Shown here: piece after piece, positions 1 to 14,600 of the stretch
Layout: each line of letters starts with the position of its first letter
Position numbering within the stretch: position 1 is the stretch's first letter
From: Ficedula albicollis
Lineage: Eukaryota > Chordata > Aves > Passeriformes > Muscicapidae
NCBI RefSeq assembly: GCF_000247815.1
Contig: NC_021681.1
Span: 18,381,040 to 18,445,039, forward strand
Length of the DNA: 64,000 bases
Reading direction: 5' to 3'
The notes under the pieces: generated by a model
Told to the model about the DNA's origin: nothing
What the model saw: the letters and a program-made list of their open reading frames with translations, nothing else
Database searches by the model: none
Position numbers and translations under genes: made by a program

Positions 1-2625
1 AGAAAAACTTGCTCAAATGACTCCTCAGTAAAATCCCCCTTGTGGGAAATGTGGTCTTGCTGTAGCCAAGGCTACAATGTTTCCTTAGAAACACAGATCA
101 ATCATTTAAGTAAGTGTGAGCTAGTTCAGGCGCGGTATTTGCGTTTCATACCAAGAAGTTTCCTTTGCTGGAGGAACATCTGACACCATCCTATCAGTGA
201 GTCTGTGTGTGGTCTCTGCCACAAACTCACCCTAATTCTGGGCCCTGCCATGCACGGGGCTCTGCCAGGTCGGTGGTGGCTGAGCTCCCTCTGCTAGGAC
301 CTGTTCACTCCCTCCACGGAGGGAAAGCTGCCCTTGACCTGCTGAGCAGTGTTTCACATCACTGCTTCCATGTCAGGAAAGCTACTGGGTCAGGTATTGC
401 TGGGACCAGAATATTCTAGCTTTGGCTAACTCTGCTGGTTTGGTGAAAGTCTGTTTCACTGGGGAAGGAGCAAGTATACCCAAGTGGAATGAAGTTTTAC
501 TAGCAACAAGGATGCCTACAGATAGGACCTTAGGGATTTCTTAGATTCTGACCTTTTGGTCAGATGCCTGATCCTTTACCATCCCTGCTGAGATGGCCTG
601 TTCACTTGGGAATGATCCTGGTGAGGAGTTACCTTTGTGAGAATTGCCCATAAACTTCAGCCAGCTCAGAGTTTTGTTGTGTTTGGACTGCTGCCACGCA
701 AACCTCAAATTCTTGTAAAATTTCTCTGAAATGAATGAACAATGCAGTGTGGAGGTTTTCCCCTGCGTCTTTACCTCACACATCCCAGTTACACTAGAAA
801 TTACTTCTAACTTAGTAATCCATGTCAAAGGGAAAAGGGAAGAGCTGCCTGTGACAATAATCCTGTTAATTGCTGCCTCATATTTTTGTTAAATGTGATA
901 CTGGCAGCAGGTGCAGTGTGCTGAGTCCCCCTCATTGCCCATGACAGTCACAGAGAAGCTCTGGTCCTGGCACAATCAGCAATGGAGCATTCTGAGGGGG
1001 GGTTCCCAAACTGGGGACACCTGATGGGGAGCAGAGAGTCCCCAGGAGCCCACAGCCAGTGCAAGATGGCCAATGGGACCTGAGTGTGGCCTGGGGAGCA
1101 CTGGCACAGCCCTCATCCTCATCCACTGTCCTACCTTGTGCTGGACACTGCAATTTAAGGCATTATGTCAAGACAGCTATGAAATCCCAGCTATTTTATA
1201 ACAAAATTTGAAACACCAGTTGGAAGTAGGGTCTAGTTTTCTCAGTATTTATAATGTTTCTCAAGAAGTGGTCCATAAAGGAGTAATAGCCTCTGAGACC
1301 TGAATAAGTGGTCCCCAGCTAGCCTAGAAAACCACATTTCCTTGAAAAAGCACTGAGGAAATCCAAAGGAAACCAGTGAATCTATTGTAGTAGCCTAGTA
1401 ATGCTTTAGTCAGTGCATTTGCATTTCAAACTGCAAGCTGAAATATGGCTATTTTATTTTCAAATGCTTGGCCAAACCATTCAAAGGAGCCTTTATCAGA
1501 AGTATGATTGTTGTTAACCTCTAAAAGGACATCCTAAAAAATTGTGGAGAATGAGGAAATCCCCTTGCAGTGGATGCAACAGTGCAGATGTGGCTCATGG
1601 TCTCAAGGGCTGAGGATGTGACGCACCAAGCAGGTATCCAGGCACAGGCAGGGTGTGCAGGGACATGCTGGACGGATGCACGTGCTGGTGTTGATGCCAG
1701 GAGCTGCCTACACTTTGCTGGCCTCAGCTTGGGTGCTGCTCATGGCTGGCCACACTCCAGTTCCTCCAGACATTATTCCCTAGTGTCCTTCTGGGGATGT
1801 GTTTTGGCTTGGGGTAGCTGTGCTTAAAGGGTTGAGAAGCACAGGCCAGGAAAAGAACACCAGGTACTTGTGCTTTCCTACTGCTCAAACCTCTGGAGGA
1901 GCTACCCTGAAAACTTTGTGCATGACAGTACTAAAGGCAACATTTTCTTGATAGTATGGGACATTTGATGCATAAAAACATGAGAGACCTAATGCAATTT
2001 TATTTTAAAATCTAGTTAGTTATTTGTCCAAAACTGAATAGGTTACATTCATGTTTCTGTGAAATAAGTCAGTCAACCTCAAGATATATGTCTTCAAGTT
2101 ACCTAGGAGCATTAAGCTAATATTAGAAATGAAAAGTCCAAAACATAGTAAAAATATTTTATTCTAATCTACTTTTATGTTTTCAGACTTCTGACATCAT
2201 GCTGTTGCCTGTTTTTGCATTGTATTAAAGGATGGAAGTCTAGATTTTGTTTATTTTGTAAAATAAACAAAACAGAAACATTAGCATAGCTCTGAAGTAT
2301 AGTTTCCTTTTATTGAATATTAGTTATTCTTAGAAGATAAATCTTTTTTTTTCCTATCTTGGGAATTTTTTTTTCAGTTTGTAGGTATAAAAATGACAGA
2401 AGAATCCAAGATGAAATTTAAAATGAGCTGAAAAAAATTACAGTCCAAGATGTATTAAGGTCTTCTAATCTTATCAACAAGGCATAATATTGAAGAACTG
2501 AGAAATGACCTTCAGAGGGTTTTTGTGTGTAACAGAAGGCATAAACAGGAATATCTAAAGAATACCATTTATTTTCTTTCACATGTGCTTGGTTAACACT
2601 GACTCTCTACCTTGTTGTCTTTCAG
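1..2625. other. MCF2L2 intron (partial), no exon seen
   Basis: Mixed AT-rich sequence. I looked for the exon preceding the DH domain (a basic stretch leading into the first DH helix) and found none with matching phase and splice sites. It therefore reads as intron, though a short diverged exon could have escaped me. Confidence 0.6.
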
Positions 2626-2692
2626 CCACATAATCAATGAGCTGATAGAAACAGAACGGGTTTATGTAGAAGAACTTCAAAGTATAATAGAG
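2626..2692 (+). CDS. MCF2L2: MCF2L2 exon, DH domain start
   Basis: Acceptor tctttcag and donor gtaaga. One base completes an upstream codon, then 22 codons (partial-protein residues 1-22) encode the first DH helix, reading [18 protein letters not shown], the conserved region 1 signature of Dbl GEFs that contacts the GTPase switch regions. It ends in phase 0 on a Glu codon. This is the first exon I can recognise; the one before it lies further upstream, probably outside the window. Confidence 0.9.
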
Positions 2693-5600
2693 GTAAGAAA
2701 TTTTTCTGAAATTGCTTTTCTGGTGCTTAACCTCTAAGTCATCAGTCATCACTGCAGGTGCACATCCTGCACGGGCTGAGCACTCCCACCTCCTGTTTAT
2801 AGCACACAGGCTGTGTTGGCAAGACAGCTCAGACTTGGAGCTGGAGAATGGGAAGGATATTTTGAACATCCTTCCTCAGGGCTTAAAGGAAAAAGCACCT
2901 TCTTTGGCCTCAGCCCACAGAATGACAATTTGCATGGTTCTGAAAGTTATGGACAGTGAAAGAGTTAATAATGTCTTTTCAAAAATTACCAATAGATCTC
3001 AGAAGGAGCACCTTTGATGTCCACGGGGCCAGACACCATATTCTGTGAATGCACATTTGGAAAATGATTGAGGAAAAGGAAGGCGCCCCTCCTGCTCATC
3101 TTTTTTGATGAGCTTCAACACAGAAAAAAAGCTGATATCAGAAAACTTGGTGTGTATGTCCTCCCTAGTCTGTGGGAGGACAGAAGCTGACTAGGGATCA
3201 GTCATGGGTGGGACTTTAAGGACACTGAGGACATGTTGATTCTTTATTGCATTTGTTCCATGGGAGCTGGCAGCTCTGGTAATTTCTATATTAATCTTGA
3301 GTTTAAAATCAAAATGTTCTTTTCTCAAGAAGAGAGGATCTCTCAAAGTTATTATTGAAGAAACACAGTCCAGTTTTTACAAGAAACAAAAAAAAAAACC
3401 CTAGTCAATCCAAATGTCACAGTTCAACAAATAAATCCAAACTAACTCTTGTGCGATGAATCAGGGTAGCAGAAAGACATCTGTCTGTCAATCTTAGCAG
3501 TCTCCATCCCTACATGACCCACATGGCTTTTGAATCTTAGACACATAATTTCATCCACTTTTTATTAACCTTGTGACCTGTTCATTTATGGTCAAAATGT
3601 GTTTGCACAGTTACAGGGTAAAATCTCTGGGGAAAATCAGAAGCATCAGAAATTCATGGGAGCAACAAAGCAGCAGGCATGGGAGAAGCTTTGTTTGCTC
3701 TGTGGAGAACAAAAGCACGTGGACTTTGGGGCTTTCCAGTGCCTTGAGCACAGCACTTCTTCCCTGGTAAAAACAGGCTGGTTTTATTTTCCACTCTTCT
3801 CTGCAGGGCTATGCTTCAGAAATGGACAATCCAAATTTAGTACACCTGATTCCATCTGCACTTCAGAACAAGAAGGAAATTCTTTTCGGGAACCTCCCAG
3901 AAATCTATTATTTCCACAACAGGTACACGGGAACTGGTGGTTGTCCTGCATCCAGTCCTTCTCTGTTGGGTGCTTTGTCATGCTTACACAAACACTGGCA
4001 AGAAAAGTCATCCTCACATCCTCATCTCTGTGTGTGTCCTATGAAACCCATGTGTAGACAACACCTCCAAGATTATCTATTTCACCTTTTTTGGGTGAAG
4101 ATTGCACCCTTTGTGCATTAACCAGTGATTTCCCCTGGCAGGATTCATTTTGAATGTCCTCTATGGTCAGTGTTTTACCACCTCTCTTGATACACTGGTA
4201 GATGTCACAGGACTAAATCCTGATATTTTCTATCTGGCAAAACACCTCTGTGAGGAAGTTTTCTTAGTGTTCAGCTTATTTGTCCTGTATTTCTGTTATC
4301 AGATCAGAAGGTGTTATATATTTGATACTACTTTTCTTTTTATTCCTCATATAAGCTCACAAACATTTCCAGAAGCCGTGTCCATACTGTAGATAAGGAA
4401 ATCCAGAGCCCATAACTACAGAATACAAGTTATCAACAGGATTAACACTTTTGCAATCAGCTTTCAGAACACAAAGCTTAGGGCAACTTCTATAAATTTT
4501 CTGCTTTTCCTAGCCTTGCTTAAGCAAAACTGGCTATAACCAAAATGGGAATTTAGGACTTCTTTTGAATAATAATTGCCTGTAAGATGTAACAAACAGT
4601 TGAATAAAATAAGTTTTAAAAAAATCTCTTTTGCAAGTCATAATATTATGCCAGAGTAGTTAATATATAGTAGAAAAATTATTTTCCAGTTTATATATTA
4701 TTTCAAAGATTGTGCCCTCCATTTGGGGAAAGATATTCCTCTCCCTTTGCAAGCTCAGTCTTTCTTTCCCTAAAGGTTTGGTGCATTGACTGTCACTGCA
4801 GAAGCCTTTGGACTACATCCCATATTTTCACTGCTTGCTGATTGAGCAAGCATCTGACAAAGCATTCCTGTCTTTTCTAGCTGTTCTGAAAAATCCTCAC
4901 ACCCAAATGGAAAGCAAGTATTTGGGCTACAGATCTGAAACAAATTTCAATAGCCAGAGGAATCATATGTTGCAGATGCTTGTGAGCAGTGAAAATCTGA
5001 TAATATTTGTGATTTAGGAATCAGGTGACAGCCACAGCCCATTTTTCTAAAATATTTATTTATTGGTGTGTCAGAACTGTTACCTTCCCCATTGAATCCT
5101 CATATTACAAAATTGAAGGCCTTAAGTTGGATTTACACAGAAGCTAACACACAATGTGAGTGGGATTTTACATTACTCTTTTCTGTTTTTTTCTCCCTCT
5201 CAGGATTTTCCTGAAGGAGATAGAAAATTGCATTGAAAACCCTGAGCTTCTTGCCCGATGCTTTCTGAAAAGAGTAAGTACCTCCTTTTTCAGTTTTGAA
5301 TCAATATCTGTGGTCTTACCCTACAATACTTACAGATTTAGTCCCATCTTTTCACTCTGATTTTGTGAATGAGGGAAACTCCTCTAAGCAGATATTCCCA
5401 AATTAAGCCACAGTTATCAAGCATGTATTCTGATATCTGACCCTTTACCTGGTTTATTGACAGGAAGAGATCTGTTATCAGTGTTTTACAAATATTTTAT
5501 ATCCTATTCAAAAGAAAAAAACCCAACAAATAAGAGTGATCCAAATGTTTGACATGCTTTTCATATCACACATCTATAGCAGGAGTCTGATGTAACCCAG

Positions 5601-8600
5601 ACACCACCCTGCAGTAAAAGCAGAGAACAATATTGGTGTCACAGCAGGCTGCTCTGAGAGCAGACAACACATCCTGTTCCTGCTTTATCTTATCTGTCTC
5701 TTCTCTGCACCATTCAGCACACTTGGTCCCCTAGAACTGTCCCAGCAGAGTCTGCTGCTGTCCTTGCATGGACCCCACCATCCATAAGACTCTGTGAGGT
5801 CGATTCCCTTTACCTCTTCACTCAACAAGTGGGATTCTCCTCTGCTGTGAAGTGACTCTCAGTGCCCAAGTGCTGCAACTCTCTCCTAGAGCTCCCAGTG
5901 ATGTCCCTCTTCCACCTCCACTCCCACTCAGCCTGACCATTAGTTCTTTCCTGCAACACAACCAAAGGTGCTTGTTTATATAGCACTCCTTCAGGGGCCC
6001 TACTAATGAAATAGAAAAAAAAAATCTGTTTTGGTGTTTGCCGCTGCTTTCAGAGTTTGACAAAACTGTGTGAATAAGGCTCTGTGTTTTGCACAGGAAA
6101 TGGAAATGGCATGAGAAATGGGAAAATCTGTCTACTGTAGTCAAAGGTACCTCCTGCTTCTGCTGTATACTACAGTAGGTAGCATTTGCTGCTTTTCCAG
6201 AGCACACATTAAATACAGACAGATTTGGATGAACCAGTCAGAGGTGCTGAGCACTGCCACATTATTGAGATTTAAGGGGAATTGTGAGCATGTGATACTT
6301 GCAAAGGCTATGCTTCCAATTTACAAACAGGTCAGGCTGGAGAGAATCATACAAGTGTAAATTTGATTATATGTCCATTGGATTATTTTCTGTTTTACAG
6401 CGAAGCATTTAGAGCTTGAGTAAATTACACTACTGAGGCATATGTTGTTGTCCTAGGATTCAGATGCTGGGCAGGAAAATACTGTGGTGAAATCATTATG
6501 CAAAAGAGGATAAGCAGTCTTTGAAGAACGCAGACTTTTGAAACCCAAGAAAGTAAAATAGTCCATGTTTTGCATATATCCCTAAAGAATGCAGTTAAAT
6601 GAAAGTTCTTGGTATAGAATTGTTCTTATGATTCTGCAGAAGGTTCAAATTCCATATTTAAATATTGTAGCTTCTGTGTCTGTAAAAACAGCTGTTAAGC
6701 CCAATTCTCCTCGCTATTCTACCAATACAAGAACAGCACTAAAAATATTGTAGCTTCTGTGTCTGTAAAAACAGCTGTTAAGCCCAATTCTCCTCACTAT
6801 TCTACCAATACGAGAACAGCACTAGAGCTGGGGTTCAGGTGTGAAATGAAAGGAAAATCAGTCCCTCCATCACCTTAGCTCATCAGTTCCCGTGGTCTGG
6901 TCAAACCACACTAAATCTATCAAATAAGAGGTTAAACCATGCATTTGCTTTCTCCCTATTTCAAATTTCATACTAACAAAGCACAAGCTTCTCTCTTGAG
7001 ATGTCTCTGCTCACACAGTAGCACCTTTGATTCGAGACCTTGCCCTCATGTTCTGTTTTTAGAAGAAGCCACATAAAGTCCAGAAATGTGTTGTTTCTGT
7101 TGGACTGCCTTTAGGAGGCACAAACAAAAGTCTGGTTGTGTGTTTGTGTTCCCCATGATTTGGCAGCTTTTTATGCCTTCCTGCTGAGCAGTGGCTTCTG
7201 GCTGCCCCGTGAGTTACGGCTGTGCTTGCTATGGCAGGGGGAAACAGAAGCAGCTGCTGTTCCAAGTGATGCTGAGTCCTGGGAGGAAACTCACGCTATT
7301 GCAGGTTCTCCTTCTTTGTAGAGGTGTAACCATCCTGCCACAACAACAGGCTGGGCCTATGATTAGAAACAGACAGTTTTTTTAGATTCATACTTTGAAG
7401 AGTTTTACCCCATTTGATCACACTGGGCCTTTTCAGCCCTGATTCCAGAGTGCTTGAAAGTATCCTGAGAGCTGCAGTGAGACTCTCTGGTGCCAGCCAC
7501 TCCATCCCCTGCCAGTCATTCCTTTGCCATGTCCCCACACACTCTCCCACCTCTACCAATGCCACCTGATCAGCTGTCACTGTGAATGTGAGCCCTTCAT
7601 CTCAGGGATAGGAGAAACAGGCTCTGGGTTCTCTTTCAGGTTGCTCTCTGGTCAGTGTACTTGTACTGTTGAGACCCAACACTATTTTTTGAAGTGTGTT
7701 GAGCTGGTAAACCTTATTCATCATTTACAATTACAGTCTGTGACATTATTGCTAATAAAATGGTTAATAAAGTTTAATTCTCTAATGTTTCTTTTTTGTT
7801 TTGTTTTGTTTTTCTTTCTCCAAACCACCAATTCACCTCTCTGAAAAATATACCAGTTTTGCAGTTAGATTGTGTGTCTTCCAGTCTGCAGTCTCCTTGC
7901 TTTGTGTGAAAAGTGAGGGGAAAAAGAAATCTCACTTTCAGGTGTATTTAACTTAATCAGAAGTAAAAAGCAGGTTTGTTGGTTTCAGTATGTTTTTACA
8001 TACAGAGTGATTCCCATGTAATAATTATTCAGATATGAAGATATCTGAGGATGGAAGGTAAGAAAAAGTTGTTGGTTTCAGTATGTTTTTACATACAGAG
8101 TAATTCCCATGTAATAATTACTTCATATCTTAGGATGGAAGGTAAGAAAAAGCGTGATTCAAGAAAGAAAGACACTTCCTGGATGCTTTTTCTTTCCCTT
8201 ACCTAAACTCTTCTTTTCTTGCAGAAGGAGGACCTCCAAATATATGAAAAGTACTGTCAGAACAAACCAAGGTCTGAAGCTCTCTGGAGACAGTGTGGAG
8301 ACAGCATCTTTTTTCAGGTGGAATTTCATTGCACACTAGCAGTACAAGACCCTCAAGACTTGTTTTTCATGTGTGTCCCTGTTCTTTAGAAAACCTAGAG
8401 TAATACAGAGACTTTTCTGCATGCTTCTTATACTGATGACAGGTGCCCACTGTGCCAAGGTGTTCTCTACAGGAGACTGGGTAGGTAGAGCAGTGGGTAG
8501 ATTTCCTGGACAGGAGCCTGACTCTGCAGGCTATACCCACACCAAACAAGTTCTGGCTTCTTTGCAAATCCCAGCTGATTGCAATCTCATCAGCAGGGAA

Positions 8601-11600
8601 CGCCAGATTTCGACACCAAGTTGATCCTAAACATTAGCTCTTGTTTAGATATATTTTCACTGTGGCATAAGTAACCCCGAAATTCCTATGCAGATGGAAC
8701 AAATTTCTTTCTCAATTCACAGACATATAATCTTCAGATTGTCAAATGATAATGATCTTGGTGACTTGCCTGTGTTTCAAGAAACAATTTTATTTTTCTT
8801 CTTTGTTGTTTCCTACAGGAATGTCAGCGTAAATTGGATCACAAGCTCTCACTTGATGCCTATCTATTAAAGCCAGTTCAGAGAATCACCAAGTACCAGC
8901 TGCTGCTAAAGGTAAATTCTCCATGACAGTGCAAAGAATTCCAATGTACTGCTTGTTTTACTTCCAGAATTGCATCTCAGTCAGGACTACCTGGAAATAA
9001 ATCCTCATTTAGTTCTTCAGCAAATACTCAGCAGTTTTTAGGTGTAAAATGGTAGAAAACAGTCTTGTACAGGGACTTGTATTTTGGACTGGGAACTGCT
9101 ATTACTTAGCAGTATTTATACTAAGTAATAGCAGTATACTATATATGTAAAGCTCTCTCTATACAAAGTAAGATATTTTACTTACTTGTTAGGATAGTAA
9201 GTATTTTAGTGTTTTTTTTTCTTTAAACAGAAAATTGAGCTTGGCTTTTTTGTATCAGTATATGGTCTTACAATCTGAAAACAGGAACTGATGCCTTAAG
9301 TCCTGTCTAACATCTGTCCCTAGTTAACAAAACTCTTTCAGCTCTCTGAACTGATATTTTTCCCAAGATTGTGACTCAAACCTTTCAGAGGGAGCCACTC
9401 TCTTCTGCTTCTTCTTTTTAAAAGACACAGCCGGGAACAAATTGTCTCTATTTTTTCCACAGTGTGAATATGCAAACTTCCCTCTTGATTGGCTGCAACC
9501 ATGAGTGGTCCATGCTTGAAATTCTGGTCTGAACTGGGCAATAGAAAATATATACACTCAAAACAATGATTTTCTTTTTCTTCTTTTAAAGGTGGTGGCT
9601 TAAATTTCTGTCTCCATCTACTCAGTTCTTACAAATAGTATTTACTGACTTTCCCTATGGGAAGGTCATGAAGGTGCATTACATGCTATTCTCAAGCCTC
9701 TGGGCTTAAAGTGGTTTTATGTACTGTCATGAAATTTACCATTGAAATTTGCAATGGAAATTTTAGGTTGCCATTTAACTTGCTAATAACTACTATGGCA
9801 CTGCTCAAAATGTGCTAGTATAAGCCTTGGGAGGACCTGGTTGGCCATTCTTGTGCAGTATTTCTGTGAATTATTGACTTCATGTAAAACTATAGAATCC
9901 AAATATTGAACATGGATATTGGCAAGGATGGAACTTCACCGATTCCAGTAGATTTACATCAAGGTAGTCCAGAAATAAATTTGAACCCTATTTCTTGAAA
10001 CTATTCTGTGAGAAGGGAAAAAATGTCAAGGTTTCCAGGAAAACAAGAGTAAACCAGATTTTACTTTTAATTTGAAATATGACTGTAAATAAACCCAAGA
10101 TTAGATCAAGGAGTAAAATTCTCAAGCAGAACAGGTCTCAGCCATTGGGGTTTGAAGCTGGTCAGACCAGTTTCTTACTTAGCAATAACACTTTGGCACT
10201 GGCATTTACTTTGTCAGGGTTTATGAGATCTGAGAAGATGGTGCACTCCTTCCCTGACAGCAGGAGCCTTTAAAAGTGTAGAAAAATGTAAGTCAGTGAA
10301 AAATTGGTAATAAACAAGTGCTTAAGAAGCTGTGTGCCTTGAGTGGTGGGCAGGTTGGATTTGAATTTTAGATCACAAGTTATTGCAACCCTCTGGTTTC
10401 AATCGGTTCAGCTAATATGCTCATGCTGATAAAAGCAGCATGTTCACTGTACAGAGGTCCATCCTCATCCTAGAAAATGTGCAGCAGGTACTGTAGGAAG
10501 GCATCTGCTTTTACTGTCTAATCCCTGGTTACCCAGGCACTTGAGCAGAGACTGCTGCTGCTTGGGGTTTGCAGGAGCTACCTTTTTGCATCCCTATTTC
10601 ATAGGAACATCAGTGCCTCAGCTTTTGGGTTTGCAGGAGCTACCTTTTTGCATCCCTAATTCATAGGAACATCAGTGCCTCTGCTTTCGGATTAAAATAT
10701 TTCCAAACTCAAAATTGCCAAATTCAGACTAGAAATAAATTCATATTTTTAACAGTGATAGTAAGTACCTAAGGTACTAATTGCTGAAGAAAATGGGGAA
10801 TTGTCTAACACCTGAAATAATTATACTGTGTTTCTTTTCCTAGCAGACATGAAGAAAAAAAAGCTCTGGATGTAATTTTATTACATGCAAGGAGTTCATT
10901 GTAAATATGTCAGAATGGTCCTGTCTCATCTTAAATGAACCCTTTAAACTTGAAAATGTTCAAAAGATCAAAATGTGCATCCTCAATGACCACCCCAGTG
11001 AATGTCATATTTGGGTTTTGGGCGGGGGTTTGTTCCTCTTTCATTTTCCTCTAGTTCTGCTACTTTGTTTATGTAACACCAATTCCAAGGAGGATTGTCT
11101 TATAGTGTCTTCTGGTATCAGGAGTTCTCAAGTATTCCCCATATCTTTTTTTAAACAGGAAATGCTTAAGTGCAGCAAGAATTCAGAAGGTACTGCTGAA
11201 TTGGAAGAAGCCCTGGCCACGGTGCTTGATATCATCAAATCAGTAAATGATTCCATGCACCAGATAGCAATCACAGGATATGAGGTAATTGCTGCTGCTG
11301 CTTCTGCTCTGGTCTGAGCCATCCCACGTTCTTTTCATCACTGGTTATGCTGTGCCCATGGCTGGTACAGTGCTTTATGGAGCCTGTGCCATTACTGAAG
11401 GATGCCACTCAGTGGCATGTTGTGATGACCAAAAATACATCTCAGCACACCTACATGTGGAGCTGGGGTGTGAATGTGGAGATATAGCAGGGCAAATGCA
11501 GGACTTTTGAGTAATTGCACTCATAACTCATTTGTAGGTGAGAGGTATAAGTGTGGCAGAACTAACTTAAGAAATTTGCTGAAACTTTGTGACTCCTGTG

Positions 11601-14600
11601 CAACTCAAGTGTTTTCAAATCTTTTGCACTTAGGGAGAAAAATCTGGCTTTCATTTAAAGTGGGTAATGGAATCTGTGCCAGTGATTGGCAAGCTTGTTA
11701 TCTGAAATGTGAAATAACAACCACAGTACAAATCAAAAGGCACAAATACATATCTCTGCAGAAGCTCCATTGAAGTCATATGACTTTCAAGAACTAGTGC
11801 TGACTACATAAAATAAGCCCTTAAGTGAGAAGTGGAAGTGATTGACACACAAAGGAGAAAGGAACCTGACAAAATGAGGCCTGAGAATCATGTGGTTGCT
11901 CATTTTGAAACAGCTGCAGGGTGAAAATGTCAAGAAAGAAACAATATACTGAGTATTGTTCAAAGAATTTTTACATCATAGTAACAGGCTTTAATCCAGA
12001 AAAATTATTTTGTGCGAAATCTGAATTCCTGAGAAGGTGCTAGGGTCTGTACAGACAATGTCTGGATGGGAACAGTTATTCAGGATGGGAGTGACCTCAG
12101 GAGTTTTGATTTCTCTTTGAGCTCTCTTTTGTGCAAGTGCATCTGTATCTGGTAGCTGAGGCACCCATACCTGCTGCCAGCACGATTTAATAAATAAATT
12201 CAACTGCTTGCTCATTTAACTGCTTGTCAGAGATCCATTGCTGCACACAGCTGGAGATGCTCCTGTGGACTGTGCATTGCATTTGGGATGAGAATGTGAG
12301 TTCTGCCTGCAGTAGCTGTACTGAGTTGAAGGTGAAGCAGTGACCACCTCGTACTGGCAAACACTGAATAGGTGTGGTGATTGTGGATCAGAGAAACACC
12401 ACAGGTCATAAATACACTCTTAGATCTCCTAAACCTGACAAACTTAAACAAAACAGCATATACTTAATGCATTCTGGTCATGGTTGAGTGTCTCAGAGAC
12501 TCATTTTAGAAATACTCTTTAGAGCCTGTATGTTATTATTGCAGACTTGAACCATGCAGTCAACATGGACATGGAAAGCTCATGGATACAGCATGCCTTT
12601 TACCTCCCTAGTTTCCACTGTTTCTTATTAATTCCCAAGGAGAAAGGTAGCTTTCCTCCTGTGTTTCTCAGTTTAAATGTATGTACTCACAGCAACTCAG
12701 CAAAAAATTTCTTTTGTGACAGTTCTGTAAAGTGAAGGAAAGAAGAGCTCCTCCAAGAAAGGTAACATATTATCCTGAGCAAGGGGGATTTATCCAGATT
12801 CCTGTCGATATGAATGTTGAGGTCATCCTTTTGTTTGTTCCTTGCTTTGAAGTGTGAGTTGTTTTGTACTCAGCAATTCAACAGAACATTCTTGTCCCTT
12901 TTCAACTTTTACTTTTGAATTTTCCAGCCGTTCGTGAAGTGCCAGATGGTAGCTCCAAGGACTATATTTTTGCCTCTACTTTCTTAGCTGAACTGCAAAA
13001 CATGGCAAGTGGGACATGGCCACTATTTAGGCCAATGCTGACAGCATCCCTGACATGGTTTCTTACATGATTAATAAATGGGGTGAAAGTGTGACAGAGG
13101 ATGCATCCAGTAATTTCTTCTGCCTGTTCCACCTGTCCCAGGTGCTCAGCTGTGGTGCCAAATAAGCACCTCCCATAGACAGTGAAACCACACCCCATCT
13201 TGTGGAGTCTTCCACATAGACATGATAGAAATACTTGCCTGGAAAACATTTCAAAGAGGGATATTATGCTGGTAGGAAGGCAGGTTTTGTGACAGCTGAT
13301 GAATGCTCCCAATTGCATAGGATATTCTGTTTCTTGGACTTGAGAATATGCAGATTTGAGGAGCTGAACTCTTGTGTAAGAAATTGCTAACATGTGAGTC
13401 TGGGATTGGTTTGGTGTATGGTTTTTATTAAACCACACACACACACACACACAAACAAGAATAAAGCTTGGAGAAGAGAAGTTTTAGGTGTTTTAGAAGT
13501 TTTAGATCCCAATATTTGTACACAGTCTGGCCTGGGTAGTTTGTCCATTAATTATGATGAGAGATTCTTATAAATTGTCATATGTATTGCTCATCTTCCA
13601 TAAACATGGGATACTGTGTATTGCTCTAATGGGAAATAATTGCATTTGAGATAGTGATCATATCCTCCACTTTAAATAAATTTCCATTAGGATAAAATTC
13701 TGCTGTCCACTAGCAGAAATTACCAGAAACAGTGTCCTATTTGCTGCCTACACTGAAGAGGGTGCAGTGCTTGTGGGCTAATATTCAAAGTCTCCTGTGG
13801 GATTGCTGCAGACTGCCATCCCTGTCTGCCTCTGTCTGTCTGCAGTGGCAGCCTCCCACTTCACTATTATCCCAATCCCAGATTCGAGGTTGGAGAGACA
13901 GACCTGTCACAAGAGTTGAACTGATCTTCTGGATCTCAGTGCTGTATTGAACAGTGCCTGGAGTGACAGGAGCCTCTCACCATTGTCAGAATCATGTAAA
14001 ATATGATTTTTTTTTTAAATTTAGCTTTGCATATCAATGTGGTTTTCACAGGCTTGCAATTTATAGCTACATGCACATATAAATACAAACACCCACAGTC
14101 CTGTGTACACAGCAATCCAAATCTATATATCTAAATTGCTGAGGTTTTCTGAATGGTTTAGAGAATCTAATAATAGCCTGATATAGAGTGTAAAAGTACC
14201 TAATAAAGTTCTGCTTTTGCAGTTGAATGTTGGGTAGAGGAGGGGGAGTGAGATGGAGAACAGGTTGCAATTCTTAGTACAAGAAATTAGACATTCTCAC
14301 TTGGAGCCAATGTCTTCACCTTATAATCAACAGAACATGCATATGTTGAAAGTAAGTACTTTAATAATGTACTGGGCTTATTCCCTCAACTTATTATACA
14401 AAGCACTCCTAGGAAATCTTGTTGTTAAGATAATTATGATTATCATTATTTGTTGAATCCCATTACCATATAGGCATTGCCATGTCTTAAATCCACATGT
14501 TCCTCCACTCTTTACATGGAATTGCTCTGGTGACATCTGAGCTAACTACTTATATCAGTTGAAGTATTTGCCCATCAGTGGTCTTCAGACAAGAGCTTTA

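Larger units (their letters stand above)
2693..8224. other. MCF2L2 introns between the first four exons
   Basis: Three introns (2693-3806, 3923-5203, 5274-8224) interrupted by the two exons listed. The third holds the 83-bp and 93-bp tandem duplications. No other element recognised. Confidence 0.75.
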
